Shown: positions 14,825 to 22,261 of the stretch, one piece after another
Position numbering within the stretch: position 1 is the first letter of the stretch
Layout: every line of letters starts with the position of its first letter
From: a bacterium
GTDB taxonomy: Bacteria; Planctomycetota; Planctomycetia; Pirellulales; Pirellulaceae
Direction of reading: 5' to 3'
Assembly (NCBI GenBank): GCA_030432015.1
Contig: JAUIHJ010000022.1
Coordinates: 1 to 22,261 of the forward strand
DNA: 22,261 nucleotides
Program-made: the position numbers and the translations under genes
The notes under the pieces: generated by a model
What the model was told of the DNA's origin: nothing
Database searches by the model: none
Seen by the model: only the letters and a program-made list of their open reading frames with translations

Positions 14825-15131
14825 GGCGGGAAGTTCGCCACATTCCGTAAGCCGCTTCTGTGAAAGCATTTGCGGCCTCGAGAAAAAGCTGTTCCAGGGC
14901 TCACGCGGACGAACATCGGGAGGAAACGGTGGTTGCCGGGGGCGCCGTCACCGCTGCCAGGGACGTCCGCGATGCCCTGATCGAGCTTGACGGCAAAATG
15001 CCGGGCAAGTACCTTTCCGCCGCTTCTTACTTGTCTCTACGCCGTTCCAGGCAAAAAAAACGATCTAGTCCTGCCGTGGCGACGTGTCCACGGTCGGTTT
15101 CGGAATTCGTGTTTCGCCGGAGTTTTGTCGC
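14825..15131. other. Divergent intergenic region between phoH and the FlgI-like gene
   Basis: No gene is supported here. The plus-strand frames are short, Arg/Ser-rich and unlike any family. A perfect CCGTGG/CCACGG inverted repeat with an 8-base loop lies at 15074-15093, inside what is probably the leader of the plus-strand gene. I found no strong promoter for that gene. TTGACG at about 14988 with TACCTT 17 bases on is a weak match only. Confidence 0.4.
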
Positions 15132-16976
15132 ATGCCTCGCTGCTTGCCAACCCAACTGATCGTAACCCTCTTGATGGCAACCCTTGCCGCCGCGGGCTGC
15201 AGCTCCCCGCTTTTTAGGGGGCAAAGTCCAGATCCGACGGTTGCCGGCGACCCTGTCGACGCAGGTGATTCCAGCGATGACGAGCAGCGCGTCCGTCTGG
15301 TCGGCGACCTGGCATCTCCGTACGGCACGGCCTGGCTGTTTGTCGAATCTGTGGCGCTGGTGACGCAACTGCCGGGGACGGGGAGCGATCCTCCCCCCTC
15401 ACCGATGCGGGAGCAGATGATCAAGGAGATGCAGACGCATGACGTCAAGCAGGCGACCACCACGCTCGCTTCGCCGCAGACCGCGATGGTCTTGGTACGC
15501 GGCCAGATTCCACCCGGGGCTCAAAAGGGTGATACCTTCGACGTCGCGGTCGTCAACCCACCCCGCTCGAAGACCGAGAGTCTACGTGGCGGCTTTCTCA
15601 TGCAGAGCCGGATGCGTGAACACATGGTGCTGGGAAATGCCATGCGGGAAGGGCACGTTGTGGCATTGGCCAAGGGCGAGATCATCGTCGACGCCTTTTT
15701 CGACGATGCTGACAACCCGGCCAACGAAGTTCGCGGACGGGCTTTGGGCGCTGGCATCGTACAGCGTTCCCGGCCGCTGGGGTTGTACATTGTCGACGAC
15801 TACGCATCCGTCCGAACCAGCGCGGCGATCGGGGCCGCGATCAATCTGCGTTTCCACCACTTCGATCATGGTACCAAGAAAGGCGTTGCCAATCCGACGC
15901 GGGATAACGTCGTCGAATTGGCCGTCCACCCCAGATACCGCAATAACCTTGGCCGTTATCTGACGGTCATTCGCAACATTCCCGTCGTCAAGTCGCAGAA
16001 GTTGCTGATCGATCGCGTCCGAGTTCTCGAACGCATGCTGCTCGAACCCACCACGTCGCAGAAAGCGGCGTTGCAACTGGAAGCAATCGGAGAGGACGGC
16101 GTGCCGGCACTCCGCCTCGGGGCGTTATCACCAGATCCCGAAGTGCGATTCTACTCCGCCGAATCGCTGGCCTACCTGGACGACACCGATGCCGCGGAAC
16201 CGCTATACCACGCGGCGCGGGATGAACGCGCTTTTCGCTGGCGGGCGCTCGCCGCTCTCTCAACCCTCAATTCGTTTCAGGCGCAAGAGTACCTGGAAAA
16301 GCTGATGAATTCGTCGAGTGCAGAAACACGGTACGGCGCATTCCGGGCCCTCCGCGAACGGAACCCACGTGATCCAATGGTCCGTGGCGAGTTGCTCGAC
16401 AAGAAATTTCGCTACCACGTCGTGGGCACGACAGGCGAGTCCATGATCCACTTTTCACGCTCGCGACGCGCGGAAGTCGTCGTGTTCGGCCAGGACATTC
16501 GAATTCACCCGCCAGAATTCCTCTTTGCTGGCAAGGAAATTTTGATCAAACGCGAAGACAATGAGACGCTCCGATTGAGCCGATTTGCGGTCGATGGCGA
16601 AGATGTTCACCTGACCTGCTCGACAAAGCTGGACGACATGGTTCGCGCCATCGTCCAATTGGACGGCGGTTACGCGGAAGTTTTTGCGGCCGTGAAGGAG
16701 GCGAAGGCGCGCGGACTGCTTGACGCGAGGCTGGAAGTCGACGCACTGCCTCACCCCAACCGTCGCTTCAATCGCCAGGAAGACGATGCCGAGGTCACTG
16801 AGCCGGAACCGCGGTTCCATGTCACCAATCCCATCCCGGACCTGTTTATCGATCGCCTGAGCGAAGAACACGAAGATTCCGACGAAGAGGACGCCGATGA
16901 ACCGGCCGAGTTCGATGAACCGGAGCGGACGAAGCCGGGCTTCTTTGATAGAATGACGTCCTTGTGGACTGAGTAA
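15132..16976 (+). CDS. FlgI-like (flagellar P-ring domain) lipoprotein with HEAT-like repeats
   Basis: A 614-residue predicted lipoprotein. The ATG at 15132 has GGAG nine bases upstream and gives a signal peptide ending LAAAGCSS, with Cys23 as lipidation site. The previous 16 codons in frame look unrelated. Residues about 55-290 resemble FlgI, the periplasmic P-ring protein: VESVALVTQLPGTG, AMVLVRGQIPPGAQKGDTFDV, SLRGGFL, HVVALAKGEIIV, RSRPLGLYI and YRNNLGRYLTVIRNIPV follow the family order. Residues about 315-420 contain HEAT-like helical pairs (EDGVPALRLGALSPDPEVR, ALAALSTLN, RYGAFRALRERNP). A beta-rich region then leads to a strongly acidic tail. Typical FlgI is about 365 residues, soluble and without HEAT repeats, so this is a variant. 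It precedes smc by 66 bases on the same strand. Whether it acts in the flagellum is unknown. Confidence 0.75.
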   Translation: MPRCLPTQLIVTLLMATLAAAGCSSPLFRGQSPDPTVAGDPVDAGDSSDDEQRVRLVGDLASPYGTAWLFVESVALVTQLPGTGSDPPPSPMREQMIKEMQTHDVKQATTTLASPQTAMVLVRGQIPPGAQKGDTFDVAVVNPPRSKTESLRGGFLMQSRMREHMVLGNAMREGHVVALAKGEIIVDAFFDDADNPANEVRGRALGAGIVQRSRPLGLYIVDDYASVRTSAAIGAAINLRFHHFDHGTKKGVANPTRDNVVELAVHPRYRNNLGRYLTVIRNIPVVKSQKLLIDRVRVLERMLLEPTTSQKAALQLEAIGEDGVPALRLGALSPDPEVRFYSAESLAYLDDTDAAEPLYHAARDERAFRWRALAALSTLNSFQAQEYLEKLMNSSSAETRYGAFRALRERNPRDPMVRGELLDKKFRYHVVGTTGESMIHFSRSRRAEVVVFGQDIRIHPPEFLFAGKEILIKREDNETLRLSRFAVDGEDVHLTCSTKLDDMVRAIVQLDGGYAEVFAAVKEAKARGLLDARLEVDALPHPNRRFNRQEDDAEVTEPEPRFHVTNPIPDLFIDRLSEEHEDSDEEDADEPAEFDEPERTKPGFFDRMTSLWTE

Positions 16977-17042
16977 TGGTCCCTACCGCGGACCGTCCGT
17001 GGTCGTCAAGTCAATCGCCTGCCGCCATGATTTCCGGACCCT

Positions 17043-20000
17043 ATGCTTAAAGCGTTGGAACTCGTCGGCTTCAAGAGCTTCGCCGATAAGACTAGGTTCG
17101 ACTTTCCTGAAGGCATCACGGTCGTCGTGGGCCCGAATGGATCAGGCAAGTCGAATATCGTCGACGCCATGAAATGGGTTTTGGGTACCCAAAGCGCCAA
17201 AGCCCTCCGCGGCAAGGACATGTCCGACGTCATCTTCAAGGGCTCGTCGGCCGGCCGCAGGGCGATGAATACCGCTGAGGCGACGATCGTCTTCGAAAAC
17301 GCCGACGGTCGATTGCCGATTGACGCTCCCGAAGTTCACGTGACGCGGCGCGTCTATCGTAGCGGTGAGAGCGAGTACCTGATCAACCGCGAGCCGTGCC
17401 GGCTCAAGGATATTAAAGACCTGTTCCGCGGAACGGGGGTTGGCGTTGACGCCTACAGCCTGATTGAACAGGGCAAGGTGGACCGCCTGCTCAATGCATC
17501 TGCCCGCGACCGCCGCTCGATTTTCGAGGAAGCTGCGGGAATCAGCCGCTTCAAAGCGAAGAAGCTGGAGGCCCTCCGCCGCCTCGAGCGGGTTGATCAG
17601 AACCTCTTGCGACTCTCGGATATTGTGGAAGAGGTCGAAAGCCGGCTCCGCAGTGTCCGCTCACAAGCGTCCAAAGCCAAGCGGTACCGTGAATTCAGTG
17701 CCAGGCTGCAGGAACTGCGGACCCAGGTCGGCCTCACCGACTGGCGCCGGCTCACCGACAAGCTGGCGGTGATCGAGGAGGACCTGGCCAGCCTCGCCAG
17801 CCAGTCCTCAGAAATCACCACCAAGATCGACGCATTGGAAGCCCGGGCGCTCGAATTTGACGCACGGATCACAACCGCCACCGATGCCGTCCGCCAATGC
17901 GACGGTCAGATTGCAGATAACCACGAACGGATCGCGGTGCTGACTTCCGCCGCCGATCAGGCCCGCACACGTGCGGATGATTTTGCCGACGGGTTGCAAC
18001 GCCACCGCACGCAACTCGCCTTGATGAGCGGTCGGGCCGGTAGCCTGTTGGCCCGTTATCGCGAAACCACCGATCAGCTCAAAGCAGCCGAGTCGGTTTG
18101 CCAGGGCCTGAAGAGCCGGCTCGACAACCATCAGCAAGCGGAAGCCGCCCATCGCGAACAGCTCCAGCGTCTGCGCGACGAGAGCCAAGCCAAGAAGGAC
18201 CGCCAGCAACAAGACACGCTGGAATTGGCAGAGTTGCGAAATCAGATCAGTTCGCGCGAGTCCGAACTGGCGGCCCTGGATTCCACCGAACGGCGGTGCT
18301 CCAGCCAGCTCGAAGAGTTCTCCCGCCTCATCGCCAAGACCCAGGCCGAACTTCATCAGTTTGAACAGAAACAGGCGGAACTGGCGGCCGCGCAGGTCGC
18401 CACGCGGCAACGGCTTGATGCCGCTCAACGGAACTTGAGTCAATCCGAAGAGAGCGCCACCGAGGCTCACGACAACCTGGTGCGCCAGCGTGAGCGGCTC
18501 ATCGGAGTGCAGGAGCGGGCCAATGTTCTGGAAGAGTTGGAGAACAGCCAAGAGGGACTCGCCACGGGCGTACGCGACGTGCTGGAGTTGGCCCGCCAAT
18601 CAAGCGATGGACCGTTTGGCGATGTGACCGGGTTGGTTGCTGACCTCCTTCAGGTCAGCGTGGACTTGGCACCGCTGGTCGACGTGGCACTCGGTGATCG
18701 TGCGCAATTCATCGTGCTGGCCTCGAACGACCTGTTGGAAGAGATCCAGACGCAACGATTTCGTCCTGCCGGCCGCGTCGGGTTTGTTTGTCTCCACGAC
18801 GATGGTCAGCCGCAAGGAATCGAGATCGAATTGGACGGCCGTCCCGGCGTGGTCGGACGCATGGATCGCCTGGTGACATTCCCGTCCAACATGGGACGGC
18901 TGGTGCAACGTATGCTCGGCGACACGTGGCTGGTGGAATCGATTTCCATCGCGCTGGCCTTCAAGAAGACCTTCCCCGCGCTTCGGTTCGCGACCACCGC
19001 GGGAGACTTGATCGATTACGAAGGCTCGATCACGGTGGGACCCAGGCATGCAACCTCGGGGTTGATCTCCCGGCGCAGCCAATTGCACGCCTTGCGATCC
19101 GAGGAAACGGAGTTGGCCGCACAGATCGCGACGCTCGAATCGATCGAAGTCAATTTGCACGAAACGATCAGCAAACAAAATTCGGCGGTCGCCGAGCTGA
19201 ATGAAGAATTCCGTGAAGCCAGCGACCAATTCGCGGAACAGCGGATGCGGACCCGCGGGATGCAAGAGCGGCACCAGCAACTTGTCGAGCAGCAAACGGT
19301 TTTTCAAACGGAATTGCAAGCGACGCAAAGCCAGCGCGAAACGGCCCAACTTGCCCTGGCGGCATCGGTCACGGCCAGCGAAACCTGTGCGACCCGCGTT
19401 GCCGAAACAGTTGAGGCGTTGGCAGCCGCCGAACAGCAGGCTCAAGAATTGGACCAGCAGCGCCAGGACCACGCGTTACAGGCAACTGCCGCCAAAGTCG
19501 AACTCGAAAAGAGCAGCGAGCATTTCGCCAATCTGCGGGCCCGCCAACAACAGTTGGAAGACGATCAACGGGAGCGCGATCGAGCGACAACGGAAGCCCG
19601 AGCTCAGGTTCAGGTCAATTTGGAGCGACTCCAGTCGACCCAACGCGAACGGCTGCGAGCGTCGTCCGAGCTCGCCCTGATTTTTCTTGTGAAAGAGAAT
19701 TTACACGAACAACGGCTCGGCCTCGCCGCGGCGCTGGATGCCCTGACTGCTGAGAAGGGTGGGTCGGCAGGCGAGATTCAATCCCTGCGTCGACAAGCGC
19801 AGAAGCTCGACGAACAGCAGCACCGCCATGATCTTGCCGCGAGTGAGGTGCGACATCAGCGAAGCGCGTTGGCAGAACGCATGAAGGACGATTATGGCAT
19901 CGAGATCGCCGAACTCGAATTGCCTGTCACCGCCGAGCAGCAGCAGGAGCAGGTGGACAACGAAGAAGAGATCAACGAATTACGCCGCAAGATCAACAAC

Positions 20001-20675
20001 ATTGGTGCGGTGAATATGGACGCGTTGGAGGAACTGGACGAGTTGGAATCGCGGTTCGGCTCGCTGAGTGGACAGTATCAGGACCTCGCCCAGGCCAAGG
20101 AGTCACTCGAAAAGATCATTCTCAAGATCAACAACGATAGCCGGCGGATGTTCGAGGAAACCTTGGAGGCTGTTCGCATCAATTTCCAAGCCCTCTACCG
20201 CAAGTCCTTTGGCGGCGGTCGCGCGGACTTGGTTTTGGAAGAAGGGGTCGACCCATTGGAAGCGGGCGTTGAGATCATTGCCACGCCACCCGGCAAGCCC
20301 TCCTTCAACAACTCGCTGCTCAGCGGCGGCGAAAAAGCCTTGACTGCCGTGGCACTGCTGCTCGCCATCTTCCAGTACCGCCCCAGCCCGTTTTGCGTCC
20401 TGGATGAAGTCGACGCCCCGTTTGATGAAGCCAACGTCGGCAGATTCGTCGACGTGCTGCGCGAGTTTTTGGATTGGACCAAGTTTGTGGTCGTCACACA
20501 TTCCAAGAAAACGATGACCGCCGCCACGACGCTCTACGGCGTCACGATGCAGGAATCCGGAGTTTCGAAGCGGGTCTCGGTGCGGTTTGAAGATGTCAGC
20601 GAAGACGGGCAGATCAGCGAAGAAGCCATTGCCCGAGATGGCAAGGACGACGATGACGAGCGCGGTGCGGCCTAG
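17043..20675 (+). CDS. smc: Chromosome segregation protein SMC
   Basis: ATP-dependent condensin subunit that organises and helps segregate the chromosome, normally with ScpA and ScpB. The 1210-residue product is full length for bacterial SMC (about 1150-1200). It starts MLKALELVGFKSFADKT with Walker A GPNGSGKS at 30-37. Long Gln/Glu/Arg-rich coiled coils run at about 170-510 and 680-1000. Between them lies the hinge (about 525-670, including GDVTGLVADLL and LGDRAQFIVL). The C-terminal head has the signature LSGGEK at about 1093-1098 and Walker B FCVLDEVDAP at about 1117-1126, then a TKFVVVTHSKKTM switch segment and an acidic tail. The start follows the upstream stop by 66 bases and has no strong ribosome site. 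scpA and scpB are not in the window. Several long minus-strand frames within it are shadows. Confidence 0.97.
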   Translation: MLKALELVGFKSFADKTRFDFPEGITVVVGPNGSGKSNIVDAMKWVLGTQSAKALRGKDMSDVIFKGSSAGRRAMNTAEATIVFENADGRLPIDAPEVHVTRRVYRSGESEYLINREPCRLKDIKDLFRGTGVGVDAYSLIEQGKVDRLLNASARDRRSIFEEAAGISRFKAKKLEALRRLERVDQNLLRLSDIVEEVESRLRSVRSQASKAKRYREFSARLQELRTQVGLTDWRRLTDKLAVIEEDLASLASQSSEITTKIDALEARALEFDARITTATDAVRQCDGQIADNHERIAVLTSAADQARTRADDFADGLQRHRTQLALMSGRAGSLLARYRETTDQLKAAESVCQGLKSRLDNHQQAEAAHREQLQRLRDESQAKKDRQQQDTLELAELRNQISSRESELAALDSTERRCSSQLEEFSRLIAKTQAELHQFEQKQAELAAAQVATRQRLDAAQRNLSQSEESATEAHDNLVRQRERLIGVQERANVLEELENSQEGLATGVRDVLELARQSSDGPFGDVTGLVADLLQVSVDLAPLVDVALGDRAQFIVLASNDLLEEIQTQRFRPAGRVGFVCLHDDGQPQGIEIELDGRPGVVGRMDRLVTFPSNMGRLVQRMLGDTWLVESISIALAFKKTFPALRFATTAGDLIDYEGSITVGPRHATSGLISRRSQLHALRSEETELAAQIATLESIEVNLHETISKQNSAVAELNEEFREASDQFAEQRMRTRGMQERHQQLVEQQTVFQTELQATQSQRETAQLALAASVTASETCATRVAETVEALAAAEQQAQELDQQRQDHALQATAAKVELEKSSEHFANLRARQQQLEDDQRERDRATTEARAQVQVNLERLQSTQRERLRASSELALIFLVKENLHEQRLGLAAALDALTAEKGGSAGEIQSLRRQAQKLDEQQHRHDLAASEVRHQRSALAERMKDDYGIEIAELELPVTAEQQQEQVDNEEEINELRRKINNIGAVNMDALEELDELESRFGSLSGQYQDLAQAKESLEKIILKINNDSRRMFEETLEAVRINFQALYRKSFGGGRADLVLEEGVDPLEAGVEIIATPPGKPSFNNSLLSGGEKALTAVALLLAIFQYRPSPFCVLDEVDAPFDEANVGRFVDVLREFLDWTKFVVVTHSKKTMTAATTLYGVTMQESGVSKRVSVRFEDVSEDGQISEEAIARDGKDDDDERGAA

Positions 20676-20754
20676 TGCCAGGCGCCGGAGATGCCCAGGC
20701 AATGCACTGCGTCGACCCGCATATTCCGCACAGGTTCGCGCGCGGTACCTGCGG

Positions 20755-20778
20755 CGCGCCGCCGGGCGCGACATTTTT
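20755..20778 (+). terminator. Intrinsic terminator downstream of smc
   Basis: CGCGCC (20755-20760) and GGCGCG (20765-20770) form a 6-bp GC stem with a 4-base loop, followed after three bases by five T residues (20774-20778). It lies about 80 bases after the smc stop. Confidence 0.6.
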
Positions 20779-21112
20779 GGGTTGAGCGAAACATTTTTTT
20801 GTTCGCCCACAGCGCGACGTGCACGGCGCCATGATCCCGCAAGGCGGTCTACTGGGGATCCGCAACCGACGCGAATTCGGCGTATTTGCTGCAATTCTTT
20901 CCACCGCTCCGGTTCGCACGATTGATTCGACCACTGCAATCCCAACTGGGATCGTGCTCCCCGTGACGCGCGTTGTGGAAATGACTTGGGAAAGATTCTC
21001 AAGATTCAGGGCCGTTTGAATCGAAACTAACACTCGGAGGGTTTGTCCCAAGTGTCCAGTCTCGAACGTGAGGCGGGATGCGAGGTGCATACTTCCCGGG
21101 GGGGAAGCCTAC

Positions 21113-21133
21113 CGAAGACGTTCCACGTCTTCG
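21113..21133 (+). other. Perfect 8-bp hairpin in the smc-regulator gap
   Basis: CGAAGACG (21113-21120), loop TTCCA, CGTCTTCG (21126-21133). It follows, after five bases, another hairpin CTTCCC-GGGG-GGGAAG (21092-21107). No T-run follows. Confidence 0.5.
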
Positions 21134-21227
21134 TAAAGACCGTTGTTGTTTGACCCAATGACAGCGGACTTTTCGCGCATTCTCTCCGTAGCGTCGTCGT
21201 CGAACACGTTTGTTTCGATGAGTTGGA

Positions 21228-21267
21228 TGGAGAATCTGATTTGAGTTGATCAAATTCAAATTCTCCA
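21228..21267 (+). other. Long imperfect AT-rich inverted repeat
   Basis: TGGAGAAT at 21228-21235 pairs with ATTCTCCA at 21260-21267. Inside this the arms continue, TGA-TTTGA against TCAAATTCA, with one mismatch and one bulge, around a GTTGA loop. The arms are about 17 bases each. A palindrome TTGATCAA (21246-21253) lies at the centre. It is followed by TATTACGGATTTTT, so it could be an intrinsic terminator, an operator or part of a structured RNA. Confidence 0.5.
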
Positions 21268-21454
21268 TATTACGGATTTTTACCAAGTTTCCGATCGCCA
21301 ACTTGCCGAAGTTATTTGCACGGCACGGATCAGAAGGAACTGAACCCTTGCCACACGTAGAAGCAATTTTGGCCCTGACCCAGATCTTTGCGTTATGCCA
21401 GTTACCCGCAACTAGCAGTCGACCTTTACGTCGAACGTGAATCGAGGGGCTGAA

Positions 21455-21480
21455 GGTTGGCCGATGTTTGTCGGCCAACT
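21455..21480 (+). promoter_or_regulatory. Hairpin in the probable leader of the HTH/receiver gene
   Basis: GTTGGCCGA (21456-21464), loop TGTTTG, TCGGCCAAC (21471-21479), a perfect 9-bp stem extended by a G-T pair. It ends 38 bases before the regulator start codon and 22 bases before its ribosome site. No T-run follows, so it is more likely a leader element or operator than a terminator. Confidence 0.45.
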
Positions 21481-21518
21481 GGAAGAAGAATCAACGAGCG
21501 ATTAATGGAGAGCCTGCG

Positions 21519-22091
21519 ATGAACGTGTTCACAACTGGACAGGTCGCCAAGATCTGTAAAGTGGCGCCTCGCACGGTCAGTAAGTGGTTCGATTCGGGCC
21601 GCCTGAAAGGATACCGGATTCCGGGATCCCAAGACCGTCGGATCCCACGCGAATATCTAATCAAATTCCTCAAGGAGCATGGTATGCCCCTTGGAGATCT
21701 TGAAGACCAAGCTGTGGCAAAGGTGCTGATCGTCGCTCAAGATCAAGTGTTGATCGAAAATCTCAAGCGAGAACTTCCCGCGGAGAAACGCTTTAAGGTG
21801 GCTGTCGCCGCGAGCGGATTCGAAGCAGGAATTCAAGCCGAAAGTTTCCACCCTGACTGCATCATTGTCGATTTTTCGATCGGCAAAGTCGAGTCTTTGC
21901 AGATTTGCCAAAACCTGCGTAAGAACACCGACTTTACCGAAACGATCCTGATCGCGTTGCTGCCCGATGACGGGAACCCGATGAGCTTCGATCGGTCAGC
22001 GATCAACGAGACGTTCAAGAAGCCGTTTGACGCCAACTTGTTGGCAGAACGACTTCGCACCCTGATCGGTGCAAAGAAGGAACTCGTCTAG
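21519..22091 (+). CDS. Helix-turn-helix regulator fused to a degenerate receiver domain
   Basis: A 190-residue protein. From the ATG at 21519, with GGAGAG six bases upstream, residues 3-55 form an excisionase/MerR-like helix-turn-helix: VFTTGQVAKICKVAPRTVSK, WFDSGRLKGYRIPGSQDRR, IPREYLIKFLKEHG. Residues about 67-185 resemble a response-regulator receiver: KVLIVAQDQVLIENL, IIVDFSIG with D118 at the phospho-acceptor position, TILIALLPDD, and FKKPFD with the conserved lysine at 167 or 168. The acidic pair that binds magnesium (usually VDD) is replaced by A73-Q74, and the switch Thr/Ser is not evident, so phosphorylation is doubtful. The DNA-binding domain precedes the receiver, the reverse of most response regulators. 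No histidine kinase is nearby. I infer a DNA-binding regulator whose receiver senses something other than phosphate or mediates dimerisation. Confidence 0.82.
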   Translation: MNVFTTGQVAKICKVAPRTVSKWFDSGRLKGYRIPGSQDRRIPREYLIKFLKEHGMPLGDLEDQAVAKVLIVAQDQVLIENLKRELPAEKRFKVAVAASGFEAGIQAESFHPDCIIVDFSIGKVESLQICQNLRKNTDFTETILIALLPDDGNPMSFDRSAINETFKKPFDANLLAERLRTLIGAKKELV

Positions 22092-22129
22092 CGACGAATT
22101 CAAGACACCGTTCTCCCACTGAGGACAAC

Positions 22130-22160
22130 CCGCTGCGGCAGACCCCCGCAGCGGATTTTG
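22130..22160 (+). terminator. Intrinsic terminator after the HTH/receiver gene
   Basis: CCGCTGCGG (22130-22138) and CCGCAGCGG (22146-22154) form a perfect 9-bp stem with a 7-base loop, followed by ATTTTG. It starts 38 bases after the stop codon. Confidence 0.75.
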
Positions 22161-22209
22161 CTGGCTAAATTGCAACTGCCGTCGCCAGCAAGCATATATT
22201 TCGATGGGC

Positions 22210-22261
22210 GGTCGAAAGAATCGACCAAGCAGGGCACCGAGTTTTCCCGGATTCGGTGCCC
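22210..22261 (+). other. Two further hairpins at the window end
   Basis: GGTCGA-AAGAA-TCGACC (22210-22226) is a perfect 6-bp hairpin. GGGCACCGA (22232-22240) and TCGGTGCCC (22253-22261) form a perfect 9-bp stem with a 12-base loop ending exactly at the window edge. The second may be a terminator whose T-run lies outside, perhaps closing a small RNA or belonging to a gene further right. Confidence 0.5.

Larger units (their letters stand above)
20779..21518. other. Long intergenic region rich in inverted repeats
   Basis: About 740 bases with no convincing gene; a 159-codon minus-strand frame (20999-21478) and a 64-codon plus-strand frame (21246-21440) match nothing I know. Perfect or near-perfect inverted repeats follow each other: ATCCC/GGGAT at 20939-20952, ACTTGGGA (20984-20991) with TCCCAAGT (21046-21053), CTTCCC/GGGAAG at 21092-21107, CGAAGACG/CGTCTTCG at 21113-21133, a long hairpin at 21228-21267, and a 9-bp hairpin at 21456-21479. 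The base composition falls to AT-rich around 21230-21300. It may hold a structured RNA or the leader of the downstream regulator gene. It does not match tmRNA, SRP RNA or RNase P RNA motifs that I can recognise. Confidence 0.45.

Noticed and set aside
14988..15016. Possible promoter (TTGACG ... TACCTT) for the FlgI-like gene
   Set aside because: The -10 match is poor and the position is more than 110 bases from the start codon, so I did not list it as a feature.
17808..19472. Two long minus-strand frames (263 and 290 codons) opposite smc
   Set aside because: They lie wholly within the SMC coiled-coil and hinge coding sequence, share no recognisable domain and reflect codon bias.
20103..21002. 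299-codon minus-strand frame running from the gap into smc
   Set aside because: Two thirds overlap the SMC head coding sequence and the remaining N-terminal part is Arg-rich without family similarity.
20999..21478. 159-codon minus-strand frame in the smc-regulator gap
   Set aside because: It crosses several inverted repeats, has no ribosome site or known motif, and lacks the composition of neighbouring genes. A conserved small protein cannot be fully excluded.

Overview
The window is GC-rich, gene-dense bacterial chromosome that looks like a planctomycete (Pirellulales-like). The basis is a mix of Gram-negative envelope genes (a BBP2-type beta-barrel porin, an LptE-like lipoprotein, a BamD-like TPR lipoprotein), paired TatA-type proteins, a FlgI-like lipoprotein fused to HEAT-like repeats, and a helix-turn-helix protein fused to a degenerate receiver. 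The taxonomic call is inference from gene content, not from a marker gene.

Layout. 1-346 (-): N-terminal part of an ECF-like sigma factor, cut by the window edge. 347-912: no gene, but small tandem duplications and hairpins. 913-986 (-): tRNA-Val(CAC). 1162-1825 (-): two small TatA-family genes behind a near-consensus promoter. 2133-4506 (-): fliM and proA. 4777-7628 (-): a BamD-like lipoprotein, an LptE-like lipoprotein and folP, reading right to left. 7831-9312 (-): outer-membrane porin. 9587-14740 (-): phoH-pgpH-ybeY-CorC/HlyC-type CBS protein, a tightly packed operon in the order phoH first, with a recognisable promoter. 15132-16976 (+): FlgI-like/HEAT lipoprotein. 17043-20675 (+): smc. 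20676-21518: 843 bases without a convincing gene, with an intrinsic terminator after smc and then a dense series of inverted repeats. 21519-22091 (+): HTH/pseudo-receiver regulator, followed by a terminator and two more hairpins at the window end.

Functional links. The phoH-pgpH-ybeY-CorC group joins an RNA-associated ATPase, a membrane HD phosphodiesterase of the c-di-AMP family, the 16S rRNA-processing RNase YbeY and a transporter-associated CBS protein. The BamD-like/LptE-like pair and the porin serve the outer membrane. fliM is an isolated flagellar switch gene in this window. Most genes are housekeeping. The less explained parts are the structured intergenic region at 20939-21267, the regulator downstream of it, and the FlgI-like lipoprotein beside smc. 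I see no defence system, CRISPR array, prophage or insertion sequence.
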